Of a stretch of DNA of 19,964 bases, positions 1-6,526 are shown in pieces. The position numbers and the translations under genes are program-made. The notes beneath the pieces are model-generated. The model did not search any database. It was not told the origin of the DNA and worked only from the letters and a program-made list of their open reading frames with translations. Origin of the DNA: Candidatus Nitrosopumilus sp. (GTDB taxonomy: Archaea > Thermoproteota > Nitrososphaeria > Nitrososphaerales > Nitrosopumilaceae); contig DRGT01000037.1 in the NCBI GenBank assembly GCA_011055585.1, positions 1 to 19,964 of the forward strand, in the 5' to 3' direction. Numbering within the stretch: the first letter of the stretch is position 1; every line of letters begins with the position of its first letter.

Positions 1-15
1 GATACGAATGGCAAA

Positions 16-27
16 TTACATAATATT
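16..27 (+). promoter_or_regulatory. TATA box of the aldo/keto reductase gene
   Basis: The AT-rich element TTACATAATATT is centred about 26 bp before the ATG at 48, the archaeal spacing between TATA box and transcription start. This predicts a leaderless or nearly leaderless mRNA. Seen by eye only. Confidence 0.5.
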
Positions 28-47
28 CAAGTTTTAGAAAAATAACA

Positions 48-1046
48 ATGTCACAATCACAAACAATCCAATTAGCACCTGATCTGCAAATCTGCCGGAT
101 ACTAAATGGAATGTGGCAAGTAGCTGGAGGACACGGTCAAATCAAAAGTGACTCTGCAATTTCAGAAATGTTAGAGCAACACAGGTCAGGATTTTGCACA
201 TGGGACATGGCAGATATCTACGGACCGGCAGAGGAGTTTCTTGGCAAATTCAGAAAAGTACTAGATGAAAATGAGCTTTCAAAAATGCAAGCCCTGACAA
301 AGTTTGTTCCAAATACTGGACCGATGAGTAGATCAATTGTAGAACACTACATAGACCAGTCAATCCAAAGAATGAATGTAAAATCAATTGATGTATTACA
401 GTTTCATTGGTGGGACTATAATGATACAAGCTACCTTGATGTCTTGCATCACCTAACAAAACTACGTGATGAAGGAAAGATAAAGCACCTTGGTCTGACT
501 AATTTTGATACAGAGCGAATTCAAATCATGGTAGAGCAAGGATTCGCACTTGTCTCAAATCAAGTCCAGTATTCGATAATAGACCAAAGACCTGAGGTTA
601 AGATGACGCCATTTTGCCAAAAACATGACATAAAGTTACTAACCTATGGAACTTTACTTGGGGGATTTTTATCGGAAAAATATATTGGAGCATCTGAACC
701 CACACGGGCAGAGCTTGATACACTAAGCTTGCAAAAATACAAAAACATGATTGATGCCTGGGGAGGATGGTCACTCTTTCAGAAACTACTTGCAGTGCTA
801 GAGCAAATTGCACAAAAACATAATGTAGGTATTGCAAATGTTGCAACAAGATTCATTTTAGATAAGCCGTCTGTTGCAGGAGTAATCATTGGGGTAAGAC
901 TTGGAATATCAGAACATAGAGTTGAGAATGCCCGAGTCTTTGGGCTTGAGCTTGACTCTGAAGACCACGAAAAGATAAAATCAGTTACCATACAATCCAA
1001 CAATCTCTTTGAGGCAATAGGGGATTGTGGGGCTGAATACAGATGA
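48..1046 (+). CDS. Aldo/keto reductase family protein
   Basis: A 332-residue protein of the usual length for a (beta/alpha)8-barrel aldo/keto reductase, which reduces carbonyl compounds with NAD(P)H in the cytoplasm. The catalytic tetrad is readable: Asp53 and Tyr58 in the DMADIYGPAEE segment, Lys85 in ALTKFVP, and His120 in LQFHWWDY. The C-terminal part (from about 255) has the cofactor-binding region typical of the family, with VAGVIIGVR. No signal peptide or membrane helix is seen. The ATG at 48 is preferred because a TATA box lies about 26 bp upstream. It stands alone: the next gene, a tRNA, is on the other strand. The substrate cannot be deduced from sequence. The family call is firm, the role is open. 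Confidence 0.9.
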   Translation: MSQSQTIQLAPDLQICRILNGMWQVAGGHGQIKSDSAISEMLEQHRSGFCTWDMADIYGPAEEFLGKFRKVLDENELSKMQALTKFVPNTGPMSRSIVEHYIDQSIQRMNVKSIDVLQFHWWDYNDTSYLDVLHHLTKLRDEGKIKHLGLTNFDTERIQIMVEQGFALVSNQVQYSIIDQRPEVKMTPFCQKHDIKLLTYGTLLGGFLSEKYIGASEPTRAELDTLSLQKYKNMIDAWGGWSLFQKLLAVLEQIAQKHNVGIANVATRFILDKPSVAGVIIGVRLGISEHRVENARVFGLELDSEDHEKIKSVTIQSNNLFEAIGDCGAEYR

Positions 1047-1105
1047 AGAATCAAAAGTAATCTATACAGGATTATACCTTAACAAAAATTTGAGGCTAAA
1101 ACTGG

Positions 1106-1124
1106 AACTTTTTGTGGAAAAGTT
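1106..1124. other. Small hairpin between convergent genes
   Basis: AACTTTT and AAAAGTT form a 7-bp stem around the 5-nt loop TGTGG. It lies between the end of the aldo/keto reductase gene and the 3' end of the minus-strand tRNA, so it could help form an RNA 3' end. It is short and AT-rich, and may be chance. Confidence 0.25.
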
Positions 1125-1141
1125 GCAAAACTAATTGAATT

Positions 1142-1218
1142 TGGTGGGCCCGAAGGGCTTCGATCCCTTGGCTCACCGGTTATGAGCCGGTTACTCTACC
1201 AAGCTGAGTTACGGGCCC
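1142..1218 (-). tRNA. tRNA with anticodon CAT (elongator Met or Ile2)
   Basis: Read on the minus strand, 1218 to 1145 folds as a full cloverleaf. The acceptor stem is GGGCCCG with CGGGCCC, the D-arm contains CTC and GAG, and the anticodon stem ACCGG with CCGGT closes the loop CTCATAA. The variable loop is GAGCC, and the T-stem AAGGG with CCCTT closes the loop ATCGAAG. The discriminator base is A and the 3' CCA is encoded (1144-1142). There is no intron. It lacks the initiator type of anticodon stem, so it is either elongator tRNA-Met or tRNA-Ile2, whose C34 would be modified by TiaS. The GGGCCCG acceptor recalls archaeal Ile2, but I cannot decide. A TATA-like element sits upstream. Confidence 0.93.
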
Positions 1219-1239
1219 CACGAAAAAAGGTTCTATCCT

Positions 1240-1250
1240 GAATATAAAAT
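1240..1250 (-). promoter_or_regulatory. TATA box of the CAT tRNA
   Basis: On the minus strand the sequence ATTTTATATTC lies about 22 to 32 bp upstream of the tRNA 5' end at 1218, matching an archaeal TATA element. Confidence 0.5.
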
Positions 1251-1260
1251 GTTATAGAGA

Positions 1261-1896
1261 TTAACAGTAAGATTCGTAACAACTATCAAGTAACAAGTTT
1301 TGTGCAGAAATTGAAATGTCCGCAACTTGTGTTAATGTTTCAGAATCTGTAGAAGATTTTTCTAAAATATTTCTCCAAGATGCTGTATGTCTAATGTCAG
1401 CTTCTGTGTGCAATTTGAAATATTCTGTTGCTTCTTCGCTTGAAATTCCATAAAACTCTGCCAATCCATCTAATTTTATCTGACTAATTTTTGGAATCTC
1501 TTTTTCAAAAGCATACATTGCACATGCTCCACTCTCATAGGTATTCATTAAAGAAGCAAGTAAAGAAACTGCTTGTTTTGTTTTTTCATGACCCTCGTAT
1601 TTTTTTAATTCTTCTTCAGAAACTCCAAGTGCTCCAGCAAATTTTATCCAGGGTGTAATATGAGATGATTCTTCTTCTTGATTGTAAACTAGTTCATTGA
1701 CAGCAGAATCAGGAGCTTGTTCAATGATTGGAGACATAAAAGATGGAACAGCTTTTACAAGTTGAAAATATTCTTTTGAATAACCAGCTAATGATTCTAA
1801 TTTGAGTTTTCCATCAGACCACATTTCATAAAATGGATGTTTTAACAAACTTCTTTCTTCTATCATGTCATCAATTTTTTTAATCAAAGAATTCAT
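1261..1896 (-). CDS. CADD-like diiron protein, probable p-aminobenzoate synthase (TenA/THI-4 superfamily)
   Basis: A 211-residue, mostly helical protein of the heme-oxygenase-like diiron group. It resembles Chlamydia CADD (CT610), which makes p-aminobenzoate by consuming one of its own tyrosines. Matches by eye: HPFYEMW with Tyr23 at the sacrificed-tyrosine position (CADD Tyr27), Glu131 in YAFEKEIPKI (Glu142), Lys141 (Lys152), and H-x3-D-x2-H as His163, Asp167 and His170 (His174, Asp178, His181). The first metal motif is Glu74 or Glu75 with His79, spaced closer than in CADD. The probable role is pABA supply for folate or pterin-type C1 carriers. Other TenA-family roles (thiaminase, PqqC-like) fit the residues less well. 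The ATG at 1896 is supported by a TATA box about 26 bp upstream. It is a single-gene unit. Confidence 0.75.
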   Translation of the reverse strand: MNSLIKKIDDMIEERSLLKHPFYEMWSDGKLKLESLAGYSKEYFQLVKAVPSFMSPIIEQAPDSAVNELVYNQEEESSHITPWIKFAGALGVSEEELKKYEGHEKTKQAVSLLASLMNTYESGACAMYAFEKEIPKISQIKLDGLAEFYGISSEEATEYFKLHTEADIRHTASWRNILEKSSTDSETLTQVADISISAQNLLLDSCYESYC

Positions 1897-1916
1897 GTGT
1901 GTCGTCTAAACCAGCC

Positions 1917-1926
1917 AATAAAAAAA
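1917..1926 (-). promoter_or_regulatory. TATA box of the CADD-like gene
   Basis: The minus-strand T-rich element TTTTTTTATT is centred about 26 bp before the ATG at 1896, consistent with a leaderless archaeal promoter. Confidence 0.4.
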
Positions 1927-1975
1927 TCTTTTGTGGTGAAAACGATTTTAAGGACAAAATAACCGATGCAAATGG

Positions 1976-2071
1976 GCTCCAGTGGTGTAGACCGGTCAAG
2001 CATATCGCCCTTTCAAGGCGATGATCTCGGGTTCAAAATCTCATAAGATGAAATTCCCGACTGGAGCACCA
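1976..2071 (+). tRNA. tRNA-Glu(TTC) with a T-loop intron
   Basis: The acceptor stem GCTCCAG (1976-1982) pairs with CTGGAGC (2061-2067). The anticodon stem TCGCC with GGCGA closes the loop CTTTCAA, giving anticodon TTC (2012-2014). The variable loop is TGATC, and the T-stem TCGGG (2027-2031) pairs with CCCGA (2056-2060). Discriminator A and an encoded CCA (2069-2071) follow. The T-loop is 24 nt instead of 7; removing 17 nt restores the perfect loop TTCAAAT. A TATA-like GATTTTAAGG (about 1944-1953) lies upstream. Standard tRNA finders may miss it because of the intron position. Confidence 0.92.
2038..2054 (+). other. 17-nt noncanonical tRNA intron, position 59/60
   Basis: A bulge-helix-bulge can be drawn exactly. 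Outside is the T-stem TCGGG/CCCGA. The central 4-bp helix is TTCA (2032-2035) with TGAA (2049-2052). The two 3-nt bulges are AAA (2036-2038) and ATT (2053-2055), and an inner TCT/AGA helix has the loop CATA. Cutting after the second base of each bulge removes 2038-2054 and joins TTCAAA to T. This is the substrate form of the archaeal splicing endonuclease. Confidence 0.85.
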
Positions 2072-2113
2072 AGATTTAATTACTTTGCATTAAGAGTTTT
2101 CACGGAAACAGTT

Positions 2114-2971
2114 TTGGACAGAAAAAACATCGAAACTAATCCTCTAATTGAGACCTATGGAAGGTACATCAAAAGAATTGATCAAGCGTTAGATGCAGAA
2201 CTTGGTCTTTATTCAGAGTCTGAATTCATAGAACCACTCAAGTATTCACTTGAGGGGGGTAAACGAATTAGGCCCATAATTTTGATTCTTGCTGCTGAAA
2301 GCGTTGGCAAGGTTGATGATAATACCTATTCTGCAGCTTGTGCAGTTGAATTTTTGCATACAGAATCTGTAATTCATGATGACATTATAGATGAAGAAAC
2401 TTTGAGAAGACGAAAGGATCCATTTCACATTAAATACGGTTACAACACTGCAATTCTTACTGGTGATTTTGTTTTAGGATTAATTCTAAACATTTCATCA
2501 AGATTGAACAATCCAAGAATTACCAAAGACTTGTCTACTACTGCCATGCTAATGAGTGAGGGTGAAATCCTTGAGAATAGGCTTGAAACAAGCGAGGATG
2601 TTACCTTTGATGACTATCTCAAGGTAATTGAATACAAAACATCTACTGCATTTGAGGTTGCAGCAAGACTAGGAGGAATAATTGGTGGCGGAACAGAAGA
2701 ACAAATTGAGGCACTGACTGATTATGGAAAAAACATTGGAATTGCATATCAAATTAAAGATGATCTTATTGATTGGAAAAATGAAGACAAGTTATTCAAT
2801 TTGTTAATCAAAAAAAGTACCGACCCAAGAGTTGTTTTTGATAAAATGGAAGAGTTGTTAAAAGATTTTTCTACAAAAGCGAAAATTGGTTTAAGAAAAA
2901 TTCAAGATAACGATGCAAAGTTGCATCTAGAAGAACTGATTAAATTTACTATTCTAAGGGGAAGCGCTTAA
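2114..2971 (+). CDS. idsA: Polyprenyl diphosphate synthase (GGPP synthase type)
   Basis: A trans-isoprenyl diphosphate synthase that adds isopentenyl diphosphate to an allylic primer, feeding archaeal ether lipids or the quinone side chain. From the TTG at 2114 it has 285 residues. Visible motifs are GGKRIRP (about 48-54), the first aspartate-rich motif HDDIIDEE (DDxxD at 89-93) followed by the basic run LRRRK, and the second motif QIKDDLID (216-220). The usual Gly-Lys-Pro tail after the second motif is not seen. The open frame extends back to an ATG at 2021, but that part is tRNA-Glu. The ATG at 2048 also lies in the tRNA intron, so TTG 2114, giving MDRKNIETNPLIE, is my choice, with moderate certainty. 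The 3' end overlaps convergent nuoN by 18 bp. Confidence 0.8.
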   Translation: MDRKNIETNPLIETYGRYIKRIDQALDAELGLYSESEFIEPLKYSLEGGKRIRPIILILAAESVGKVDDNTYSAACAVEFLHTESVIHDDIIDEETLRRRKDPFHIKYGYNTAILTGDFVLGLILNISSRLNNPRITKDLSTTAMLMSEGEILENRLETSEDVTFDDYLKVIEYKTSTAFEVAARLGGIIGGGTEEQIEALTDYGKNIGIAYQIKDDLIDWKNEDKLFNLLIKKSTDPRVVFDKMEELLKDFSTKAKIGLRKIQDNDAKLHLEELIKFTILRGSA

Positions 2972-4438
2972 CGTTAGTGTTGGCGCAGCAATCTTTGCAA
3001 ATTCTATAATTGGTTCTGGATACACTCCCAATCCTACCATGAAGATTATTGAGAATATCATTACAGCAATTACAGCTTTTGGTTCTGAAACTCTTTTTTC
3101 TGTCTCTCCTTCAAAGTACATCTTTCGAATAATCCAAGCATAGTAAGCTAGTGACAGTGCGCTGTTTAGTACGCCAGCTATTGCTAACCACGGAGCCCAT
3201 CCCAATAACGGTCCTGCATCAAGTGCAGATCCAAACAACATCAACTTACTCCAGAATCCATTTAGTGGTGGAACACCAGCTAATGCAAGAAGTGAAATCA
3301 TTAATCCTAATGCAGTGATTGGCATTTTTCTTCCCAATCCCTTTATCTTATCAAGGTGAGTTGAGCCAAGAGCTATGACAATTCCTGCAACTGCAATGAA
3401 TGCGGAGCCTTTCATGACAGCATGGTTCATTATGTGAAAAAGTGACGCTTGAAGACCAATATCTGAAAACGGAGCAATTGAAAGACCAATCAAGATGTAA
3501 CCAGCATGTCCAATGCTAGAATATGCGAGAATTCTTGCAAGATTCTTTTGCATGATTGCTGCAATGTTTCCTATTGTCATTGTCATTATAGCAATAATTC
3601 CAAGAGCGAGAACCCAATCAAGATTAAGCGCAACTGTTCCCATAATTATTACTCTAATCATAGCTGCAAATCCGGCCTTCTTTGTTCCAGCAGCTAATAG
3701 TGCACTAATTGTTGGTGGCGCCCCTTCGTAAGTATCTGGAAGCCACATGTGGAATGGAACTAGTCCCATCTTGAATCCAAATCCTGCAATAAACAAACCA
3801 ACTGATAACAAAGCAAGCGGTAGCATTGATGCATCAATTGTTGCAAATCCTTGAATTACTTCAGCAATGTTTGTGGAACCTGTAATTCCATATGCAAGTG
3901 AAATTGCGTAAATTATGATTGCAGATGATAATGCACCAAACAAAAAGTACTTGAGTGCAGCTTCGTTTGAGCTTGGATCCTTTTTCATATATCCTGCAAG
4001 GATGTATGTTGGAATGCTCATCAACTCCCATGCAATAATTAACATTACAAGGTCTGTTGAATATGCAATGAGAACCATACCAATTGTGGATAATAGAATT
4101 AGGGAATAGTAAACGGCTGGGTGGTTTTTGTTTCTCATGTAACTGAAGGAGCCAACCGTTGTGAAGATTGCAACAATTAGCATTGCAATTGCAAAGAATC
4201 CACCAAAGGTATCATCAACTAGAACATCTTCTGAAAAGAGAATTCCTTGTGTAACATGATCACTAGCTAGTTGGTATGCAACATAACCAATTGAAGCAAT
4301 TAATGCAGCAAAAGCAATTACAGCATAGAAAGAGTTGGAACCAGTTTCTTTTCTTGCAATACTAATTATTGGAATTAGTACTCCGACGGTTCCAAGGATT
4401 GCAATCAAAACAATTGGAGTTGATGTAACGTCGATCAT
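2954..4438 (-). CDS. nuoN: Complex I antiporter-like subunit NuoN
   Basis: A 494-residue, almost entirely hydrophobic protein with about 14 membrane helices, of the Mrp-antiporter-like family that carries one ion-pumping channel of complex I. Landmarks are WELMSIPTYIL (TM5 glutamate), GFKMGLVPFHMWLPD (TM7 lysine), SALLAAGTKKAGF (TM8 lysine) and ILAYSSIGHAGYIL. Length is normal. It is the last gene of the nuo operon, 12 bp after nuoL. The minus-strand GGTGA lies 7 nt before the ATG at 4438 and is a plausible ribosome binding site. Its end overlaps the convergent prenyltransferase gene. Confidence 0.95.
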   Translation of the reverse strand: MIDVTSTPIVLIAILGTVGVLIPIISIARKETGSNSFYAVIAFAALIASIGYVAYQLASDHVTQGILFSEDVLVDDTFGGFFAIAMLIVAIFTTVGSFSYMRNKNHPAVYYSLILLSTIGMVLIAYSTDLVMLIIAWELMSIPTYILAGYMKKDPSSNEAALKYFLFGALSSAIIIYAISLAYGITGSTNIAEVIQGFATIDASMLPLALLSVGLFIAGFGFKMGLVPFHMWLPDTYEGAPPTISALLAAGTKKAGFAAMIRVIIMGTVALNLDWVLALGIIAIMTMTIGNIAAIMQKNLARILAYSSIGHAGYILIGLSIAPFSDIGLQASLFHIMNHAVMKGSAFIAVAGIVIALGSTHLDKIKGLGRKMPITALGLMISLLALAGVPPLNGFWSKLMLFGSALDAGPLLGWAPWLAIAGVLNSALSLAYYAWIIRKMYFEGETEKRVSEPKAVIAVMIFSIIFMVGLGVYPEPIIEFAKIAAPTLTLSASP

Positions 4439-4450
4439 TTTCTCATCACC

Positions 4451-6523
4451 CTACATCAACAAAATCAGGACCACAAAGAGGATTCCTGCTCCAAATACGA
4501 ATAGATATGATTGTGCAACACCGGTTTGAGTTCCCTGAACTACTTTTGCGGTCCATGCAGTAGCCCTTGTCATTCCCAGGTTCATTCCAACATCAATTAC
4601 CGTTCTCTCAAAGTATCTGAATACTCCTCGTGAAATCCATAATGGGGCTATCACAAAGAACCAGTAGATTAGTGCGTTTAGGTACCATCGGTTTAGAAAA
4701 AATTTGTGAATTGCATAAAAGAAAATATTTGAATTTACAAACTTGACAGGATCAACCCATCGTCCAATGTAGAATATGTATCCCAAACCAAATCCAGTTG
4801 CAAATGCAATTAAAGATGCACCAAGTGCGATTGGATTAAGTCCAGCCAAAACTCCTGGCAATCCAGATTCTTCTACGACAAGCTGAACTGTGTGAATTCC
4901 AAATGAATTTTCAAGATATTCTGTAAATAGTTCATGTATTCCTTCTTCCGCAGAAAATCCAATTATGCCAATTCCAATTGTTAGAGTCGCTAAAATTCCG
5001 TAAGGAATCCACATTGATTTTGGTGCATCATGAATCTGGTGTCCTTCTGATTCCATTTTTTTAATGTGTTTGCTCTTTGGTCCAAAGAACACCATTCCAA
5101 TCATTCTTGTTGTGTAAAATGCTGTGATTACTGCAGTTAGTACTGCAATTGTAAAGATTGGTAATGCCCATTCGTTTCCAGACTCGTAAACTGCTGCAAA
5201 GACTGCATCCTTGCTCCAGAAACCTGTTGTAATAAACGGAGCTCCCATCAGTCCAAGACCTGCAGCCCACATAAACACGTACGTCTTTTTTATATGCTTG
5301 CGCAAGCCACCCATGTCTGTCATAAATCGTGAACCAACAATGTGCAACAACGACCCTGCTGCCATGAACAATGAAGCTTTAAACATTGCGTGTGAAATTA
5401 GATGGTAGAATCCTGCAGTGTAACCATCAACAAATTGTTCAGAAAGTCCTGCAACACCAAGTGCCATCATCATGTATCCAATTTGAGAACCTGTAGAATA
5501 TGCAAGTACCTTTTTGATTTCTGGATTAACTACTGCTTGTGTTGCAAGTAATATTGCAGTTATTGCACCAACCCATGCAATAATTTCAAAGAATTGATCA
5601 AGGAATATTCCAGCTGCTGCCAATGAGAAGAAGAGAGGTCCTAATCTTGCTACCAAGAAGACTCCAGCTTTGACCATTGTTGCTGCGTGGATAAGGGCTG
5701 AAACAGCAGATGGACCAGTCATAGCCTCGAGAAGCCATTCATTTAGTGGGAATTGTGCTGATTTTCCGACTGCACCTCCAAATAGTAATACTGCTGCAGG
5801 TACCAAAAGACCCTCAGCTGACATGTTAACGGCCCAGGTTGTATCTGCAACTAATTCTTTTAATCCAAATGTTCCAGCAAATGCAAAAATCAAAAACATT
5901 CCAGCAAGCATCATGACATCACCAACCTTTGTCATGATGAATGCCTTCATACCGGCGTGTGTCGGGGAGTAGTATTCTGTTATTCCAAGAGCTGTATATC
6001 CTTCCTTTCCAACATGATGTTGTGATTTATCACGATACCAGAAGGCAATCAGTGCATAAGATGCAAGACCTACACCTTCCCATCCAAAGAAAATTTGTAA
6101 CAAGTTGTCTGAAAGAACAATTAATTGCATTGAACCAATAAAGAACAACATCCAGAACCAGAAACGTACAATATCTTTGTCACCTTTCATGTAACCAATA
6201 CTATACACCATAATCAAGAAAGAAATCCATGCAACAACATTTGCCATAATTATTGCAAGAGGATCAGCTAGTACACCTGCTTTCAAACCAATTGAATCAA
6301 TCCAAGAAACTTGATCATGAATTTCATTACCTCCAAGAGCTCCTGGAAGCAATGATGCAGCAAACAAAGCGCTGGCAAGCGCCATGCCAACTGCAAAGTA
6401 TCCTGTTGCTGTTTTTGATCCTTTACCAATCGCAGGAGCAATTAATGCACCAGCAAATGGAATAATCCAAATAGCCCATGCAGCTATAGTTCCAAGATCA
6501 AATCCTAAAGCTTCAGTTGCCAT
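4451..6523 (-). CDS. nuoL: Complex I antiporter-like subunit NuoL
   Basis: A 690-residue membrane protein and the most distal proton-pumping subunit of complex I. Landmarks are FGWEGVGLASYALIAFWYRD (TM5 glutamate), GKSAQFPLNEWLLEAMTGP (TM7 lysine) and SALIHAATMVKAGVFL (TM8 lysine). The long C-terminal part (about 480-690) fits the lateral helix and last membrane helix that separate NuoL from NuoM and NuoN. It is slightly longer than bacterial NuoL because of a hydrophilic stretch at about 485-550. The start ATG at 6523 follows the nuoM stop by 3 bp, and a G-rich GGGGGT about 8 nt upstream may serve as ribosome binding site. Confidence 0.95.
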   Translation of the reverse strand: MATEALGFDLGTIAAWAIWIIPFAGALIAPAIGKGSKTATGYFAVGMALASALFAASLLPGALGGNEIHDQVSWIDSIGLKAGVLADPLAIIMANVVAWISFLIMVYSIGYMKGDKDIVRFWFWMLFFIGSMQLIVLSDNLLQIFFGWEGVGLASYALIAFWYRDKSQHHVGKEGYTALGITEYYSPTHAGMKAFIMTKVGDVMMLAGMFLIFAFAGTFGLKELVADTTWAVNMSAEGLLVPAAVLLFGGAVGKSAQFPLNEWLLEAMTGPSAVSALIHAATMVKAGVFLVARLGPLFFSLAAAGIFLDQFFEIIAWVGAITAILLATQAVVNPEIKKVLAYSTGSQIGYMMMALGVAGLSEQFVDGYTAGFYHLISHAMFKASLFMAAGSLLHIVGSRFMTDMGGLRKHIKKTYVFMWAAGLGLMGAPFITTGFWSKDAVFAAVYESGNEWALPIFTIAVLTAVITAFYTTRMIGMVFFGPKSKHIKKMESEGHQIHDAPKSMWIPYGILATLTIGIGIIGFSAEEGIHELFTEYLENSFGIHTVQLVVEESGLPGVLAGLNPIALGASLIAFATGFGLGYIFYIGRWVDPVKFVNSNIFFYAIHKFFLNRWYLNALIYWFFVIAPLWISRGVFRYFERTVIDVGMNLGMTRATAWTAKVVQGTQTGVAQSYLFVFGAGILFVVLILLM

Positions 6524-6526
6524 TAA

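Noticed and set aside
5670..5972. A 100-codon open frame on the plus strand opposite nuoL
   Set aside because: It lies wholly within nuoL, its protein resembles no family, and the nuoL reading is certain from its motifs. It is a shadow frame, as are the other plus-strand frames opposite the nuo genes.
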